Counted from the stretch's first letter, positions 21,508 to 30,007 are shown. The stretch: 32,087 nt of DNA from Methylohalobius sp. (GCA_026415315.1 JAOAHI010000020.1:1115-33201), one strand, 5' to 3'. Program-made: numbers and translations. The notes: generated from the letters alone by a model not told the origin.

Positions 21508-22326
21508 ATGTTGATCGATTCGCATTGTCACCTTGACCGCTTAGATCTTAAGCCTTACGCCAGGGACTTTACGCAGCTTATGGAAGAGGTACGGGGTTGT
21601 GGGATAAGCCATTTGTTGTGTGTGGGAATCAATTTAGAAACTTTCCCTAGGATGTTGGCCCTGGCTAGGGCCTATCCGGCTGAAATTTCGGTCTCGGTCG
21701 GCGTACACCCCAACGAGTGCCGGGGCATGGAGATTGCCTCGGAGAAGCTTCTGGAATACGGGCAAGATCCACAGACGGTGGCGATCGGCGAGACCGGCCT
21801 GGACTATTTCCGCAGCGAGGGAGATTTGGACTGGCAACGCGCGCGCTTTCGGCTACACATTCAGGTCGCCAAGGCGTTAGGTAAACCCCTTGTCGTTCAT
21901 AGCCGGGCGGCCAAGGAAGATACGCTTAGAATCTGGGCCGAAGAAGGGGCTTCTGAGGTCGGAGGGGTGTTGCACTGTTTTACCGAAGATTGGGACTTCG
22001 CCAAGCGCGCCCTAGACTTGAATCTGTACATTTCTTTTTCCGGGATTGTCACTTTTCCTAAGGCTGAAGCAATTCAGGAAGTAGCGCGTAGGGTTCCGGA
22101 AGATCGGTTTTTGATCGAGACCGATGCCCCTTATCTTGCGCCCGTTCCGTTGCGTGGTAAGCCCAATTATCCCCAGTACGTGCGCTACGTAGCTGAAAAA
22201 CTTGCCGAATTGCGCGGTGTCTCATCCGCGCGCATCGCCGAGGTCAGTGCCCAAAACTTCTACACCTTATTTCCGTTGGCGGCGACGGCATCCAGCGCCC
22301 GATCCAGCTCCTCTTTGGTGTTATAA
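21508..22326 (+). CDS. tatD: TatD-family metal-dependent hydrolase / DNase
   Basis: 272 residues from ATG 21508, one base after the pilZ stop; the open frame extends to 21463 but the family begins MLIDSHCHLD. A TIM-barrel metallohydrolase related to 3-prime-5-prime DNases. Metal-binding motifs: DSHCHLD at the N-terminus, GETGLDYFR in the middle, VVHSRAA, GVLHCFTED and ETDAPYLAP. Normal family proteins end soon after the sequence seen here as AQNFYTLFP; this one has about 17 more residues rich in Ala and Ser. That tail is encoded entirely in the 67 bases shared, tail to tail, with the minus-strand aminotransferase gene. Confidence 0.95.
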   Translation: MLIDSHCHLDRLDLKPYARDFTQLMEEVRGCGISHLLCVGINLETFPRMLALARAYPAEISVSVGVHPNECRGMEIASEKLLEYGQDPQTVAIGETGLDYFRSEGDLDWQRARFRLHIQVAKALGKPLVVHSRAAKEDTLRIWAEEGASEVGGVLHCFTEDWDFAKRALDLNLYISFSGIVTFPKAEAIQEVARRVPEDRFLIETDAPYLAPVPLRGKPNYPQYVRYVAEKLAELRGVSSARIAEVSAQNFYTLFPLAATASSARSSSSLVL

Positions 22327-23387
22327 AAATGGGGTGAGAAACGGACCCCTCCCCCACGCAGGGCACAGATTATTCCTTGCTTTCGCAATTGATGATACAC
22401 ACCCTCAAGGTTGCCTGTTTGTGGGCAAAAGGTGACAATGCCGGCGTGGCGCTTGGGAGGGGTAAGCAAAATTAAGCTTTCATTCGCTTGGATTTTTTTT
22501 ATAAGGTAAGCGGCATTGGCCAACACTTTTTGCTCGACCGTATCCATCCCAATTTCTAGCAGCAAAGACAGACTGGCTTCGAGGGCGTGAATGCCCAAGA
22601 AGTTGGGGCTGCCGCATTCGAACCTTCTGGCATCTCTTGCGATTTCCCAGTCGCGCCGCTCGTAATCTCCCACCTGTTCCACCATGTGCCAGCCGTATTC
22701 GTAAAGCTTAAGCCTATCGCGGGCTTGGGGCGTAGTATAGAACACCCCAAGCCCCTCCGGTCCTAAAAGCCACTTGTGACCATCGGCCATGACGAAGTCC
22801 GCCTGCCAAGATTGGACATCGGCACGTACAGCACCTAAGCTTTGAATAGCATCCACGCACAGCAATATGCCGCGGCGGCGACAGAAATCGCCAATATGTT
22901 CCAAATTCAACGCTAAGCCGCTGCCATACTGAACTGAGCTGACGGCGATCAGCCGCGTGCGGCGATCGACCAGAGAAAACAGAGCCTCTTCTGGGGTTTT
23001 AACGCGGTTAAAATCAGCCAGGCGTAGGCTTACCCCTTGATTTTTAAGAGACTCCCACGGGATTCGATTGGAGGGGAATTCCTCAAGGCAGCTGACGATG
23101 TTATCCCCTACTCGCCAAGGCAGACCATAGGCTACAAACGAGATGGCTTCAGAAGTGTTTTTGACCAAAGCGATGTCGTCGCACGAGGGGGCATTGAGCA
23201 ATAGCTGTAGCTTAAAACGCAGGCGTTTTTCGGTTTCCAGCCAGGCAGCGTAATTGACAGCGCCACAGCGGGCATTTTCTTCGGCAAAGCGGACGATCGC
23301 CTGTTTAGTCCGCCGTGGCCAAGGGGCTACTCCAGCGTGGTTAAGATAAATCAGATGGGGGTCGAGATCGAATTCCTGTTTGTTCAT
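22260..23387 (-). CDS. Class V PLP-dependent aminotransferase / cysteine-desulfurase-like protein
   Basis: 375 residues. Fold-type I PLP enzyme: LNHAGVAPWPRRT at the N-terminus, KNTSEAISFVAYGL for cofactor phosphate binding, VDAIQSLGAV with the Asp that contacts the PLP ring, and the Schiff-base Lys205 in DGHKWLLGPEGLGV. I do not see the cysteine-bearing loop expected of SufS or IscS, so desulfurase activity is uncertain; isopenicillin-N-epimerase-like or other transaminase roles are alternatives. No partner genes nearby suggest a substrate. The stop lies 67 bases inside the end of tatD, and the gene is divergent from a small membrane protein. No strong ribosome site precedes ATG 23387. Confidence 0.88.
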   Translation of the reverse strand: MNKQEFDLDPHLIYLNHAGVAPWPRRTKQAIVRFAEENARCGAVNYAAWLETEKRLRFKLQLLLNAPSCDDIALVKNTSEAISFVAYGLPWRVGDNIVSCLEEFPSNRIPWESLKNQGVSLRLADFNRVKTPEEALFSLVDRRTRLIAVSSVQYGSGLALNLEHIGDFCRRRGILLCVDAIQSLGAVRADVQSWQADFVMADGHKWLLGPEGLGVFYTTPQARDRLKLYEYGWHMVEQVGDYERRDWEIARDARRFECGSPNFLGIHALEASLSLLLEIGMDTVEQKVLANAAYLIKKIQANESLILLTPPKRHAGIVTFCPQTGNLEGVYHQLRKQGIICALRGGGVRFSPHFYNTKEELDRALDAVAANGNKV

Positions 23388-23393
23388 AACACA

Positions 23394-23422
23394 TTGACTT
23401 GCCTACTAAAGGGGCGTAGAGT
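23394..23422 (+). promoter_or_regulatory. Predicted sigma-70 promoter for the small membrane protein
   Basis: TTGACT (23394-23399, five of six) and TAGAGT (23417-23422, four of six) have a 17-base spacer in the 52-base divergent gap. Transcription would start about ten bases before ATG 23440, giving a very short leader that includes GAGG at 23431-23434. Confidence 0.45.
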
Positions 23423-23439
23423 TGATCTAAGAGGCACAC

Positions 23440-23652
23440 ATGAGGGTAACTATGGAAGAGTTTTTTGCTGCTTTCAATGCCTATGCGACTGCCCACCCGA
23501 AAATTCTTGAGGTTATGCATACCCTGTTTTGGGTCAAATGGTGGCTGCTTTTGCTTCTGGTCCTGTGGTTCTGCTACAAGATGCAGCAACCGGTGCTGGT
23601 CAAAAAACGGCAAGAGCGGCAAGAGGCGGGCAAGCGCCGTTTTATCGCTTGA
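23440..23652 (+). CDS. Small single-pass membrane protein, unknown
   Basis: 70 residues, not recognised. It has an amphipathic N-terminal part with Phe and Ala, one strong membrane helix with several Trp (about residues 30-47, VKWWLLLLLVLWFCYKM), and a very basic tail (KKRQERQEAGKRR) that should stay cytoplasmic. Two starts are plausible: ATG 23440 after GAGG, or ATG 23452 after GAGGG; I list the longer. Support for a real gene comes from its promoter-like sequence, ribosome site, coherent membrane topology and placement in an otherwise unexplained gap. The stop codon is embedded in the -35 box of the predicted htpG heat-shock promoter. Confidence 0.6.
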   Translation: MRVTMEEFFAAFNAYATAHPKILEVMHTLFWVKWWLLLLLVLWFCYKMQQPVLVKKRQERQEAGKRRFIA

Positions 23653-23677
23653 AAAGCGCGTAGGTTAGCCCCAGTTT
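23648..23677 (+). promoter_or_regulatory. Predicted sigma-32 (heat-shock) promoter of htpG
   Basis: CTTGAAA (23648-23654) matches the sigma-32 -35 consensus exactly. CCCCAGTTT (23669-23677) closely matches the -10 consensus CCCCATNTA, with a 14-base spacer. It lies 33 bases before the htpG ATG. The match, spacing and the Hsp90 gene behind it agree with one another. Confidence 0.75.
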
Positions 23678-23710
23678 TGTAAATCGGGTTAAAAAAGATT
23701 GGCTTGGGTT

Positions 23711-25636
23711 ATGACCGAGACCGTTCAGGCAAAAGAAACTATTGGATTTCAGGCCGAAATCAAGCAATTGCTGCATTTAATGATTCACTCCTTGTACAGC
23801 AACAAGGAGATTTTTTTGCGTGAACTGATCTCCAATGCCGCCGATGCGGCGGAAAAGCTGCGTTTTTTGGCTCTGGCCGATGAGTCGCTGCTGGCCGAAG
23901 GTGGCGAGTTGAAAATTTGGGTGGATTACGATCCTGAGGCGCGCACGGTGACGGTGCGCGACAACGGCATCGGGATGACCCGCCAGGAGGTGATCGATCA
24001 CATAGGCACCATCGCCAGTTCGGGGACGCGCGAGTTTTTAAAATCCATGACTGGGGATGTGGCCAAAGACAGCCAATTGATCGGTCAGTTTGGGGTGGGG
24101 TTTTATTCAGCTTTCATCGTCGCCGACCGGGTGACTTTGGAGACGCGTAAGGCGGGGACGCCAGCGGAAGAAGGAGTACGCTGGGAGTCGGCTGGCGAGG
24201 GGGAATACACAATAGAGACCATTACCAGACCTGAGCGCGGCACGTGCGTGACTTTGCACCTTAGGTCGGGAGAGGATGAGTTCTTGAGCAGCTCTAGGCT
24301 GCGCGAGATCATCAAAAAATTTTCCGACCATATTCCCCTGCCCATCGTGATGAAAAAGGAGGGGAAGACAGAAGAGGAGGTGGTCAACCGCGCCTTGGCT
24401 TTGTGGACGCGACCGCGCGAGGAGATCGGTGCCAGCGATTATGAAGAATTCTACAAACATGTCGCTCACGACTTTAACCCTCCTTTGGCGTATCTCCACA
24501 GCCGGGTCGAGGGCACTACCGATTACACGTTGCTCTTGTATATTCCAAGCCGTCCTCCGTTTGACCTGTGGGACCGCGAACCGCATCACGGAGTTAAGTT
24601 ATACGTCAAGCGGGTTTTCATCATGGAGGATCCCAAACTGCTGCCCCGCTACCTCCGATTTGTGCGCGGAGTGATCGATGCCAGCGATCTGCCACTCAAC
24701 GTCTCGCGCGAACTGCTGCAGGAAAATCGAACTTTGGAGCGGATCCGAGCTGGAGCGGTGAAAAAAGTACTAGGGCTGCTAGAAGATTTGGCCGAAAAAG
24801 AGAAGGATAAGTATCAGCGCTTTTGGCAGGCTTTCGGTACTGTGCTCAAAGAGGGCATCATCGAAGATTCCAAAAACCGCGACCGACTAGCCAGACTACT
24901 CCGGTTCGCCTCCACTTACGATGAGGCCGAGAACCAGAACGTCTCGCTTAAAGATTACCTTGGGCGGATGAAGGAGGGACAGGAAAAGATTTACTACCTG
25001 GTGGCTGAGAACTACCAAGCCGCCAAAAGCAGCCCCCATTTGGAGGTATTCCGCACCAAAGGGATTGAGGTATTGCTGCTTTGGGATCCGGTGGATGAAT
25101 GGTGGGTGGGGCATCTTGGCGCGTTCGAAGGTAAGCCTCTGCAATCGGTGGCCAAGGGCGAATTGGACCTTGGCCAACTGGCCGACGCCAACGAAGCTAA
25201 AGCCCACGAATTGGTAGAGCAAGCTTATGCCGCCACCATCGCTAAAGTGAAACAGATTCTGGGAGACAAGGTAAAAGAGGTAAAGCTCAGCCGGCGTTTG
25301 ACCGATTCGCCCGCGTGTCTGGTTTTGGATGCCTATGCTTTGAGCCGGCGCATGGAGAGCATCTTAAAAGCGGCTGGCCAGGAGGTTTTTACTGCGGGGA
25401 AGCCGGTGCTCGAGCTCAATCCGCACCACATTTTGGTCAGGCGCCTGCAGGACGAGATCGATCCTAAGCGTTTTCACGATTTGAGCTGGCTTTTGTACGA
25501 TCAAGCGGTGCTGGCTGAAGGCGGGCAGTTGGAAGATCCGGCCGCGTTCGTACGCCGCTTCAACGACGTGCTGCAAGCCGCTTTTAGGGAGGCTGAGAAA
25601 AATAGCGCGGGAAGCGCTGGAGGTAATAATCATTAG
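23711..25636 (+). CDS. htpG: Molecular chaperone HtpG (Hsp90)
   Basis: 641 residues from ATG 23711, slightly longer than E. coli (624). An ATP-dependent dimeric chaperone in the cytoplasm. The GHKL ATPase domain shows [15 protein letters not shown] with the catalytic-region Glu and Asn, RDNGIGMT, and [11 protein letters not shown]; the middle domain has YVKRVFI and [17 protein letters not shown]; the C-terminal dimerisation domain follows. A TTG at 23699 could add four residues, but the ATG fits the family better. Ribosome binding is weak. The upstream sequence carries a sigma-32-type promoter. The DUF2892 gene begins 22 bases downstream and may be cotranscribed. Confidence 0.98.
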   Translation: MTETVQAKETIGFQAEIKQLLHLMIHSLYSNKEIFLRELISNAADAAEKLRFLALADESLLAEGGELKIWVDYDPEARTVTVRDNGIGMTRQEVIDHIGTIASSGTREFLKSMTGDVAKDSQLIGQFGVGFYSAFIVADRVTLETRKAGTPAEEGVRWESAGEGEYTIETITRPERGTCVTLHLRSGEDEFLSSSRLREIIKKFSDHIPLPIVMKKEGKTEEEVVNRALALWTRPREEIGASDYEEFYKHVAHDFNPPLAYLHSRVEGTTDYTLLLYIPSRPPFDLWDREPHHGVKLYVKRVFIMEDPKLLPRYLRFVRGVIDASDLPLNVSRELLQENRTLERIRAGAVKKVLGLLEDLAEKEKDKYQRFWQAFGTVLKEGIIEDSKNRDRLARLLRFASTYDEAENQNVSLKDYLGRMKEGQEKIYYLVAENYQAAKSSPHLEVFRTKGIEVLLLWDPVDEWWVGHLGAFEGKPLQSVAKGELDLGQLADANEAKAHELVEQAYAATIAKVKQILGDKVKEVKLSRRLTDSPACLVLDAYALSRRMESILKAAGQEVFTAGKPVLELNPHHILVRRLQDEIDPKRFHDLSWLLYDQAVLAEGGQLEDPAAFVRRFNDVLQAAFREAEKNSAGSAGGNNH

Positions 25637-25643
25637 GCAACCA

Positions 25644-25650
25644 GAGGAGG
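25644..25650 (+). promoter_or_regulatory. Ribosome binding site deciding the DUF2892 start
   Basis: GAGGAGG is followed by T and lies eight bases before ATG 25659. It supports that ATG over the in-frame GTG at 25650, which would be part of the site itself. Confidence 0.75.
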
Positions 25651-25658
25651 TGAGAGCT

Positions 25659-25877
25659 ATGCTAAAACTTGAACCTAACGTCGGGCGCAAAGATCGCCTC
25701 ATCCGAATCGTCGCTGGTGTAGCCATCGTCGCATTGGGGGTGTTTTTCAAAAGCTGGTGGGGGCTGATCGGCCTACTTCCCATTGCCACAGCGGTGCTGC
25801 GCTGGTGTCCGGCTTATGCGCCATTGGGTATCAATACCTGCGAGCCAGGAGAGGAGGGGGCCGGCAAGGCGCAATAA
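25659..25877 (+). CDS. DUF2892 (YgaP-like) inner-membrane protein
   Basis: 72 residues with two adjacent membrane segments (about residues 16-33 and 36-50). Family marks are NVGRKDRLIRIVAG at the N-terminus, SWWGLIGLLPIATAVLRWCP in the middle and APLGINTC at the end, with the two conserved cysteines. In E. coli YgaP this domain anchors a rhodanese; here it stands alone, as it often does, and its function is not known. It has one of the best ribosome binding sites of the window and sits 22 bases after htpG, so heat-shock co-expression is possible. Confidence 0.9.
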   Translation: MLKLEPNVGRKDRLIRIVAGVAIVALGVFFKSWWGLIGLLPIATAVLRWCPAYAPLGINTCEPGEEGAGKAQ

Positions 25878-25882
25878 AACTC

Positions 25883-25911
25883 TTGCAAGCGGGAAGCAGA
25901 AGGATAACAAT
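25883..25911 (+). promoter_or_regulatory. Weak promoter candidate before tRNA-Val
   Basis: TTGCAA (25883-25888) and AACAAT (25906-25911) have a 17-base spacer, each matching four of six consensus bases. It lies 12 bases before the tRNA, a usual distance. Readthrough from htpG-DUF2892 is the alternative source of the transcript. Confidence 0.25.
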
Positions 25912-25923
25912 AATAGCTTTCTA

Positions 25924-25998
25924 AGGCGCGTAGCTCAGTGGGAGAGCGCTGCCTTCACACGGCAGAGGTCGGCAGTTCAATCCTGCCCGCGCCTACCA
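25924..25998 (+). tRNA. tRNA-Val (anticodon CAC)
   Basis: A full 75-base cloverleaf can be drawn by hand. The acceptor AGGCGCG pairs with CGCGCCT without mismatch; the D arm is GCTC/GAGC; the anticodon stem CTGCC/GGCAG has loop TTCACAC, giving anticodon CAC; the variable region is AGGTC; the T arm GGCAG/CTGCC has loop TTCAATC; discriminator A is followed by an encoded CCA. It reads GUG valine codons. It stands alone between the DUF2892 and DUF3014 genes. I see no duplicated tRNA 3-prime end elsewhere in the window, so no sign that it served as an integration site here. Confidence 0.96.
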
Positions 25999-26036
25999 TC
26001 TTTCTTCCCTGATCGGCGGTCTATTCTGCAAGACCC

Positions 26037-26900
26037 ATGGCAAATCAACCGGAAGTCAATTTCAAAGCTTCTCCCGGGCGTAAATTGCTGTGGGCGCTCC
26101 TAATGCTCGGGATAGGGATAGGGGCAGGGATAGTTTTGTGGCGCTCCTATCAGCTCAAGCAAGCAGCTATCTTGGCCGAACGAGGAACACCTGCGGTGTC
26201 AACCTCCGGTTCCGGTGACAGCTCCACCGCACCTACGACAGCAACGGCCACGCCAGCTGAAGAGTTTGTGTCCCGAGCTGAGACCACTGTGGAGCTTGCG
26301 CCTTTGCCGGATTCGCCAAGTGCCAGTGACGGGTGGTTAAGGCAGGAAGTACCGCTTGTTGATCAGAATCCAGAACTTGCTCAGTGGCTGAACCAAACCG
26401 ATGACCTAGTGCGCCGTTTTGTCGTCCTGGTCAGCGAATGTGCTCAGGGGAAAGTGGCTTCCAAACTGTTTGCTTTCTGGACTCCCCAAGAGCCGCTTCA
26501 AGTGCAGGAACCTCGCCCAGGCGAGTATGTGCTCGACCCAGCCAGTTATCACCGCTACGATCGTCTGGCTTTAGCGGTGGAGGGGCTGGATGTGGAACTT
26601 GGATGGCAGTTGTATCAACGCCTAAAACCCTGGATCGAGCAGGTTTATGCCGAATTTAGCCCGCCTGGAAGCGATTTCGACCAGGTGTTTCTCCAGGCGA
26701 TCGAGAACTTACTCCAAACTCCCCAGCCCCAAGGGGAAATCCGTTTGACCAAGCCTTCGGTGACTTATCAGTACGCCGACCCTCAATTGGAGGCTTTAAG
26801 CCCGGCGCAAAAACTTTTGCTGCGCATGGGTCCAGTCAACGCTGCCATTGTCAAGCACAAACTGAGCCTTTTGCGGAACAAGCTTTTAAAGCAGGGCTGA
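26037..26900 (+). CDS. DUF3014 domain protein, membrane-anchored
   Basis: 287 residues. A short cytoplasmic N-terminus is followed by one membrane helix (about residues 17-38), a low-complexity Ser/Thr/Ala/Pro linker (about 52-100), then a DUF3014 domain. Marks of that domain: LDPASYHRYDRLALAVEGLD, LYQRLKPWIEQVYAEF, VTYQYADPQLEALSPAQKLL and the ending RMGPVNAAIVKHKLSLLR. The domain probably lies in the periplasm. The family is common in proteobacteria and has no assigned role. It follows tRNA-Val by 38 bases with only a weak ribosome site, and its stop codon directly abuts the stop codon of nadE on the other strand, with no terminator between. Confidence 0.88.
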   Translation: MANQPEVNFKASPGRKLLWALLMLGIGIGAGIVLWRSYQLKQAAILAERGTPAVSTSGSGDSSTAPTTATATPAEEFVSRAETTVELAPLPDSPSASDGWLRQEVPLVDQNPELAQWLNQTDDLVRRFVVLVSECAQGKVASKLFAFWTPQEPLQVQEPRPGEYVLDPASYHRYDRLALAVEGLDVELGWQLYQRLKPWIEQVYAEFSPPGSDFDQVFLQAIENLLQTPQPQGEIRLTKPSVTYQYADPQLEALSPAQKLLLRMGPVNAAIVKHKLSLLRNKLLKQG

Positions 26901-28955
26901 TTATTCGTCTGGGATTTGGCCTAGACTAATCAACCAGGCAGCGACCTCGCTGTCGCTGGGCGCACGCCAGTCTCCGCGGGGAGACAAAGACCCGCCTGAT
27001 CCAACTTTGGGCGCATTGGGCAAGCAGCTGCGCTTGTACTGGCTGGATTTGAAAAACCGCTCTAAAAACACGCGCAGCCAGCGTTTGATCTCCGCCAATG
27101 AATAGCCCCGCCGTTTGGATTCTGGAACCTCTGGCCAGTTGCCTGATGAGACATCGTGCCAGGCTGACCAGGCCAAAAAAGCAATCTTTTCTGGCCGATA
27201 CCCAAAGCGCAGCACGTAGTACAGAAAAAAGTCGTGCAATTCATAGGGTCCTATGAGTTCTTCGGTGCGCTGGGACGGCTGGCCGTCGCCGTTGTCTCCT
27301 GGGATAAGCTCTGGGCTGATTTCGGTGGCGAGAATTTCCTCCAGTACTATACTGGCTTGCTCTCCTAGAAGCTGGGTTTCAGCAACCCAGTGGATCAAGT
27401 ACTGAATCAAGGTCTTAGGAACGCTGGCGTTGACGTGATAATGTGCCATGTGGTCGCCCACGCCGTAGGTGCACCACCCTAGGGCCAATTCGCTCAAATC
27501 GCTGGTGCCGATCACCGGCGCTCCATGCCAGTTCGCGAGGCGGAACAGATGGCTCGTGCGCTCGCCTGCCTGGACGTTTTCGAACGTCAGATCATAGACT
27601 GGCTTCCCCTGCGCGTACGGATGGCCTATGTCCTCAAGCATTTTCAAACAACTAGGGCGGATGTCGATCTCATGGGCCTTGCAACCGATGGCTTTCATCA
27701 AACGGTGGGCCTGGTTTAAAGTGCGTTGGCCGGTGGCAAAACCCGGCAGCGTATAAGCCAAAATGTTTTCGCGCGGTAGCCCCAGAAGATCCATCGCCCG
27801 CGCGCATACGATTAGCGCTTGGGTCGAATCGAGGCCGCCGGAGACGCCTATCACGACTTTTTTGGCCCCCATGCTTTGCAGCCGCTTGATTAAGCCGTGC
27901 ACTTGGATTTCATAGACTTCGTGGCAGCGCTCGTCGCGGCGCTTGGGATCGCTGGGAACGAAGGGAAAACGCTCGTAGGTGCGCTCCAAAAGCAGCTTTT
28001 CTTGGGTAGGAAGGGCCAGTTCATACGAGATGGTGCGAAACCGCCTCAGTTCTTCCAGATGACGTCGGCGCGCCTGGCCAAAACTTGTCTGACGCATTCG
28101 GTCTTGGACGAGGCGATCCAAATCGATCTCGCCCAAGATCAGCTGTGGCTTTAAGGCAAAGCGCTCGCTTTCGGCGAGTAGTGTCCCGTTTTCGTAGATC
28201 ATGGCTTGGCCATCCCAGGCCAGATCCGTGGTCGATTCTCCTGGGCCGGCAGCGGTGTACAAATAGGCCGCCAGGCAACGGCTCGACTGATCGGCAGCCA
28301 GTTGGCGCCGGTAGTCGGCCTTGGCTACGGTGATGTTGGAGGCCGAGAGGTTGACGAGCACCGTTGCTCCGGCCAGCGCTGCGTACGAAGAGGGCGGGAT
28401 GGGCACCCACAGGTCCTCGCAGATTTCGACGTGGAAGGTGAACAAAGGTTGGGTTTGGGCTTGGAACAACAGCTGGCTGCCGAAAGGCACATCGCGCTGG
28501 TCGAGGAGGTCAACGCGGTCTTTAAGCGCGCAATCGCCCGGCGTGAATTGGCGCAGTTCATAAAATTCGCGGTAGTTGGGAAGATAAGTCTTAGGCACCA
28601 CTCCTAGAATTCGACCGTGGTGCAGCACCGCCGCACAATTGAACAACAGTTGTTCGACCTTAAGCGGCAAGCCGACGATCGCTACCAGCGGCAGGCTAGC
28701 GGTGGCTTTTAGGATTTGCGCCAATCCCTCCAAACACCCATCGAGCAGTGCCTCTTGGTGAAATAAGTCCTCGCACGAGTAAGCTGACAGACCAAGCTCA
28801 GGGAATACCACCAGGCACGCTTTGCGTTCGGCAGCGTGTTCTAAAAGCGCTAGGGTTTTCTGGGCATTGAAGGCGGGATCGGCCACTTTAAGTTCTGGGA
28901 CGGCCACCGCAACGCGGATGAAATTGTGGCGATACAGGTTGAAAAAAGAAAGCAT
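26901..28955 (-). CDS. nadE: Glutamine-dependent NAD(+) synthetase
   Basis: 684 residues, the long two-domain form similar in size to the Mycobacterium enzyme. The N-terminal nitrilase-type glutaminase has Glu53 in [15 protein letters not shown], Lys122 in [15 protein letters not shown] and nucleophile Cys179 in [10 protein letters not shown]. The C-terminal synthetase has the ATP-pyrophosphatase loop SGGLDS at 372-377, [20 protein letters not shown], and an ending with [11 protein letters not shown]. It forms NAD from nicotinic acid adenine dinucleotide using glutamine-derived ammonia. The start at ATG 28955 matches the family ([18 protein letters not shown]), though no clear ribosome site precedes it. 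It is divergent from the phosphoribosyltransferase by 67 bases. Confidence 0.97.
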   Translation of the reverse strand: MLSFFNLYRHNFIRVAVAVPELKVADPAFNAQKTLALLEHAAERKACLVVFPELGLSAYSCEDLFHQEALLDGCLEGLAQILKATASLPLVAIVGLPLKVEQLLFNCAAVLHHGRILGVVPKTYLPNYREFYELRQFTPGDCALKDRVDLLDQRDVPFGSQLLFQAQTQPLFTFHVEICEDLWVPIPPSSYAALAGATVLVNLSASNITVAKADYRRQLAADQSSRCLAAYLYTAAGPGESTTDLAWDGQAMIYENGTLLAESERFALKPQLILGEIDLDRLVQDRMRQTSFGQARRRHLEELRRFRTISYELALPTQEKLLLERTYERFPFVPSDPKRRDERCHEVYEIQVHGLIKRLQSMGAKKVVIGVSGGLDSTQALIVCARAMDLLGLPRENILAYTLPGFATGQRTLNQAHRLMKAIGCKAHEIDIRPSCLKMLEDIGHPYAQGKPVYDLTFENVQAGERTSHLFRLANWHGAPVIGTSDLSELALGWCTYGVGDHMAHYHVNASVPKTLIQYLIHWVAETQLLGEQASIVLEEILATEISPELIPGDNGDGQPSQRTEELIGPYELHDFFLYYVLRFGYRPEKIAFLAWSAWHDVSSGNWPEVPESKRRGYSLAEIKRWLRVFLERFFKSSQYKRSCLPNAPKVGSGGSLSPRGDWRAPSDSEVAAWLISLGQIPDE

Positions 28956-29022
28956 ACGGGTGAGAAAACGGACGAGGTTTTCGGTATTTTATACGTTCTG
29001 GGGAACATCGAGGGGGAATTGC

Positions 29023-29682
29023 ATGCTGCCTTTTGCCGATCGAACCGAAGCTGGCCAGCGCCTGGCGGAAGCCTTAAGTCGCTATGCCGGACGCCGCGAT
29101 CTTTTGGTGCTGGCCTTGCCGCGCGGGGGGGTGCCGGTGGCGTTTGAAGTCGCAGAACGCCTTGGCGCAGAGTTGGATGTGATCGTGGTGCGGAAATTGG
29201 GCGTGCCTTATCAAGAGGAACTAGCCATGGGAGCGATCGCCTCCGGCGGGGCTAAAGTCCTCAACCAGGACGTCATCGCCAGCATAGGTCTGTCCGAGGA
29301 TGAGATCGAAACCGTCGCCCAGAGGGAAGCCCAAGAGCTGGCCCGCCGCGAGCGCATCTTCCGCGGTGAGCGTCCTTTTCCTCAAGTGAAAGGGCGCACG
29401 GTGATCCTAGTCGACGACGGCTTGGCTACTGGTGCCACCATGCGGGCAGCGGTGGCCGCGCTCAGACAACTAGAGCCTTCCGCCATCGTCGTCGCTGTGC
29501 CGGTCGCGCCGCCCGATACCGCCGCCAGGCTGCGCGCGGAGGTCGACGACTTAGTCTGCCTGGCTACGCCTGAGGCTTTTTACGCCGTCGGTCAATGGTA
29601 TGTGGATTTCAGCCAGCTCAGCGATGAGGACGTGCGCGATCTGTTAGCCAAGGCTTGGGAGCGAGGTGCTTTTGGCCATTAA
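29023..29682 (+). CDS. Phosphoribosyltransferase-fold protein
   Basis: 219 residues from ATG 29023, six bases after GAGGGGG. The type I PRTase PRPP loop is VILVDDGLATGATMRAAV (about residues 127-144). ALPRGGVPVAFEVAERLG and VRKLGVPYQEELAMGAIASGG are characteristic of the stand-alone PRTase family often found next to, or fused with, alpha/beta-hydrolase or erythromycin-esterase-like genes. No such partner is visible here. Its substrate is unknown; it is not a recognisable Hpt, Apt, Upp or PyrE. The open frame runs back to 28822, but that part overlaps nadE and is a shadow. It ends four bases from the convergent metallopeptidase gene. Confidence 0.88.
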   Translation: MLPFADRTEAGQRLAEALSRYAGRRDLLVLALPRGGVPVAFEVAERLGAELDVIVVRKLGVPYQEELAMGAIASGGAKVLNQDVIASIGLSEDEIETVAQREAQELARRERIFRGERPFPQVKGRTVILVDDGLATGATMRAAVAALRQLEPSAIVVAVPVAPPDTAARLRAEVDDLVCLATPEAFYAVGQWYVDFSQLSDEDVRDLLAKAWERGAFGH

Positions 29683-29686
29683 GGTT

Positions 29687-29999
29687 TTACTTGGCCAAAT
29701 AAGCTTTCAGCAGCGCCCTAAACAACGGTCCGTGGTTTGGCACCTTAAGGTGCAACAACTCGTGCACGATGACTTCGCGCCGAAACTCGGCGGGCTGACG
29801 CAGGAGCGCGGTGTCGAACGTCAGCCGCCCCCGCGAGGAGCAGCTTGCCCATTTGCGTTTCATCGGCTGGATGCGAATCTCGCGCGGAGTAACGCCCAAG
29901 CGCTCCGCCCAGGCTAACACTTCCGCGCAGAAGACGTCCACGGGCACGGCTTCCTCCAACGGTTGCCACGCGGGTGCTCCTTGGCTGCTGGTCACGCCT

Positions 30000-30007
<8 letters not shown>
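29687..30007 (-). CDS. Short M48/DUF45-type zinc metallopeptidase (YgjP-like)
   Basis: 106 residues. The zinc motif VHELLHLKVPNHGPLF holds His82, Glu83, His86 and a following Asn-His pair, as in the YgjP/DUF45 family. The preceding KRKWASCSSRGRLTFD matches the family WGSCS block with Ala for Gly. It is about half the length of E. coli YgjP and corresponds mainly to its C-terminal catalytic part. Short versions like this are common directly after hsdR in type I restriction loci. The start overlaps the hsdR stop by eight bases, so the two are cotranscribed. Its role in restriction, if any, is not known. Confidence 0.86.

Noticed and set aside
25924-25998. tRNA-Val as an attachment site for an inserted element
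   Set aside because: I saw no integrase gene and no second copy of the tRNA 3-prime end in the window; the flanking genes look like chromosome backbone.
28822-29022. N-terminal extension of the phosphoribosyltransferase by 67 codons
   Set aside because: It runs antisense to nadE and lacks PRTase character; ATG 29023 has a strong ribosome site and fits the family.
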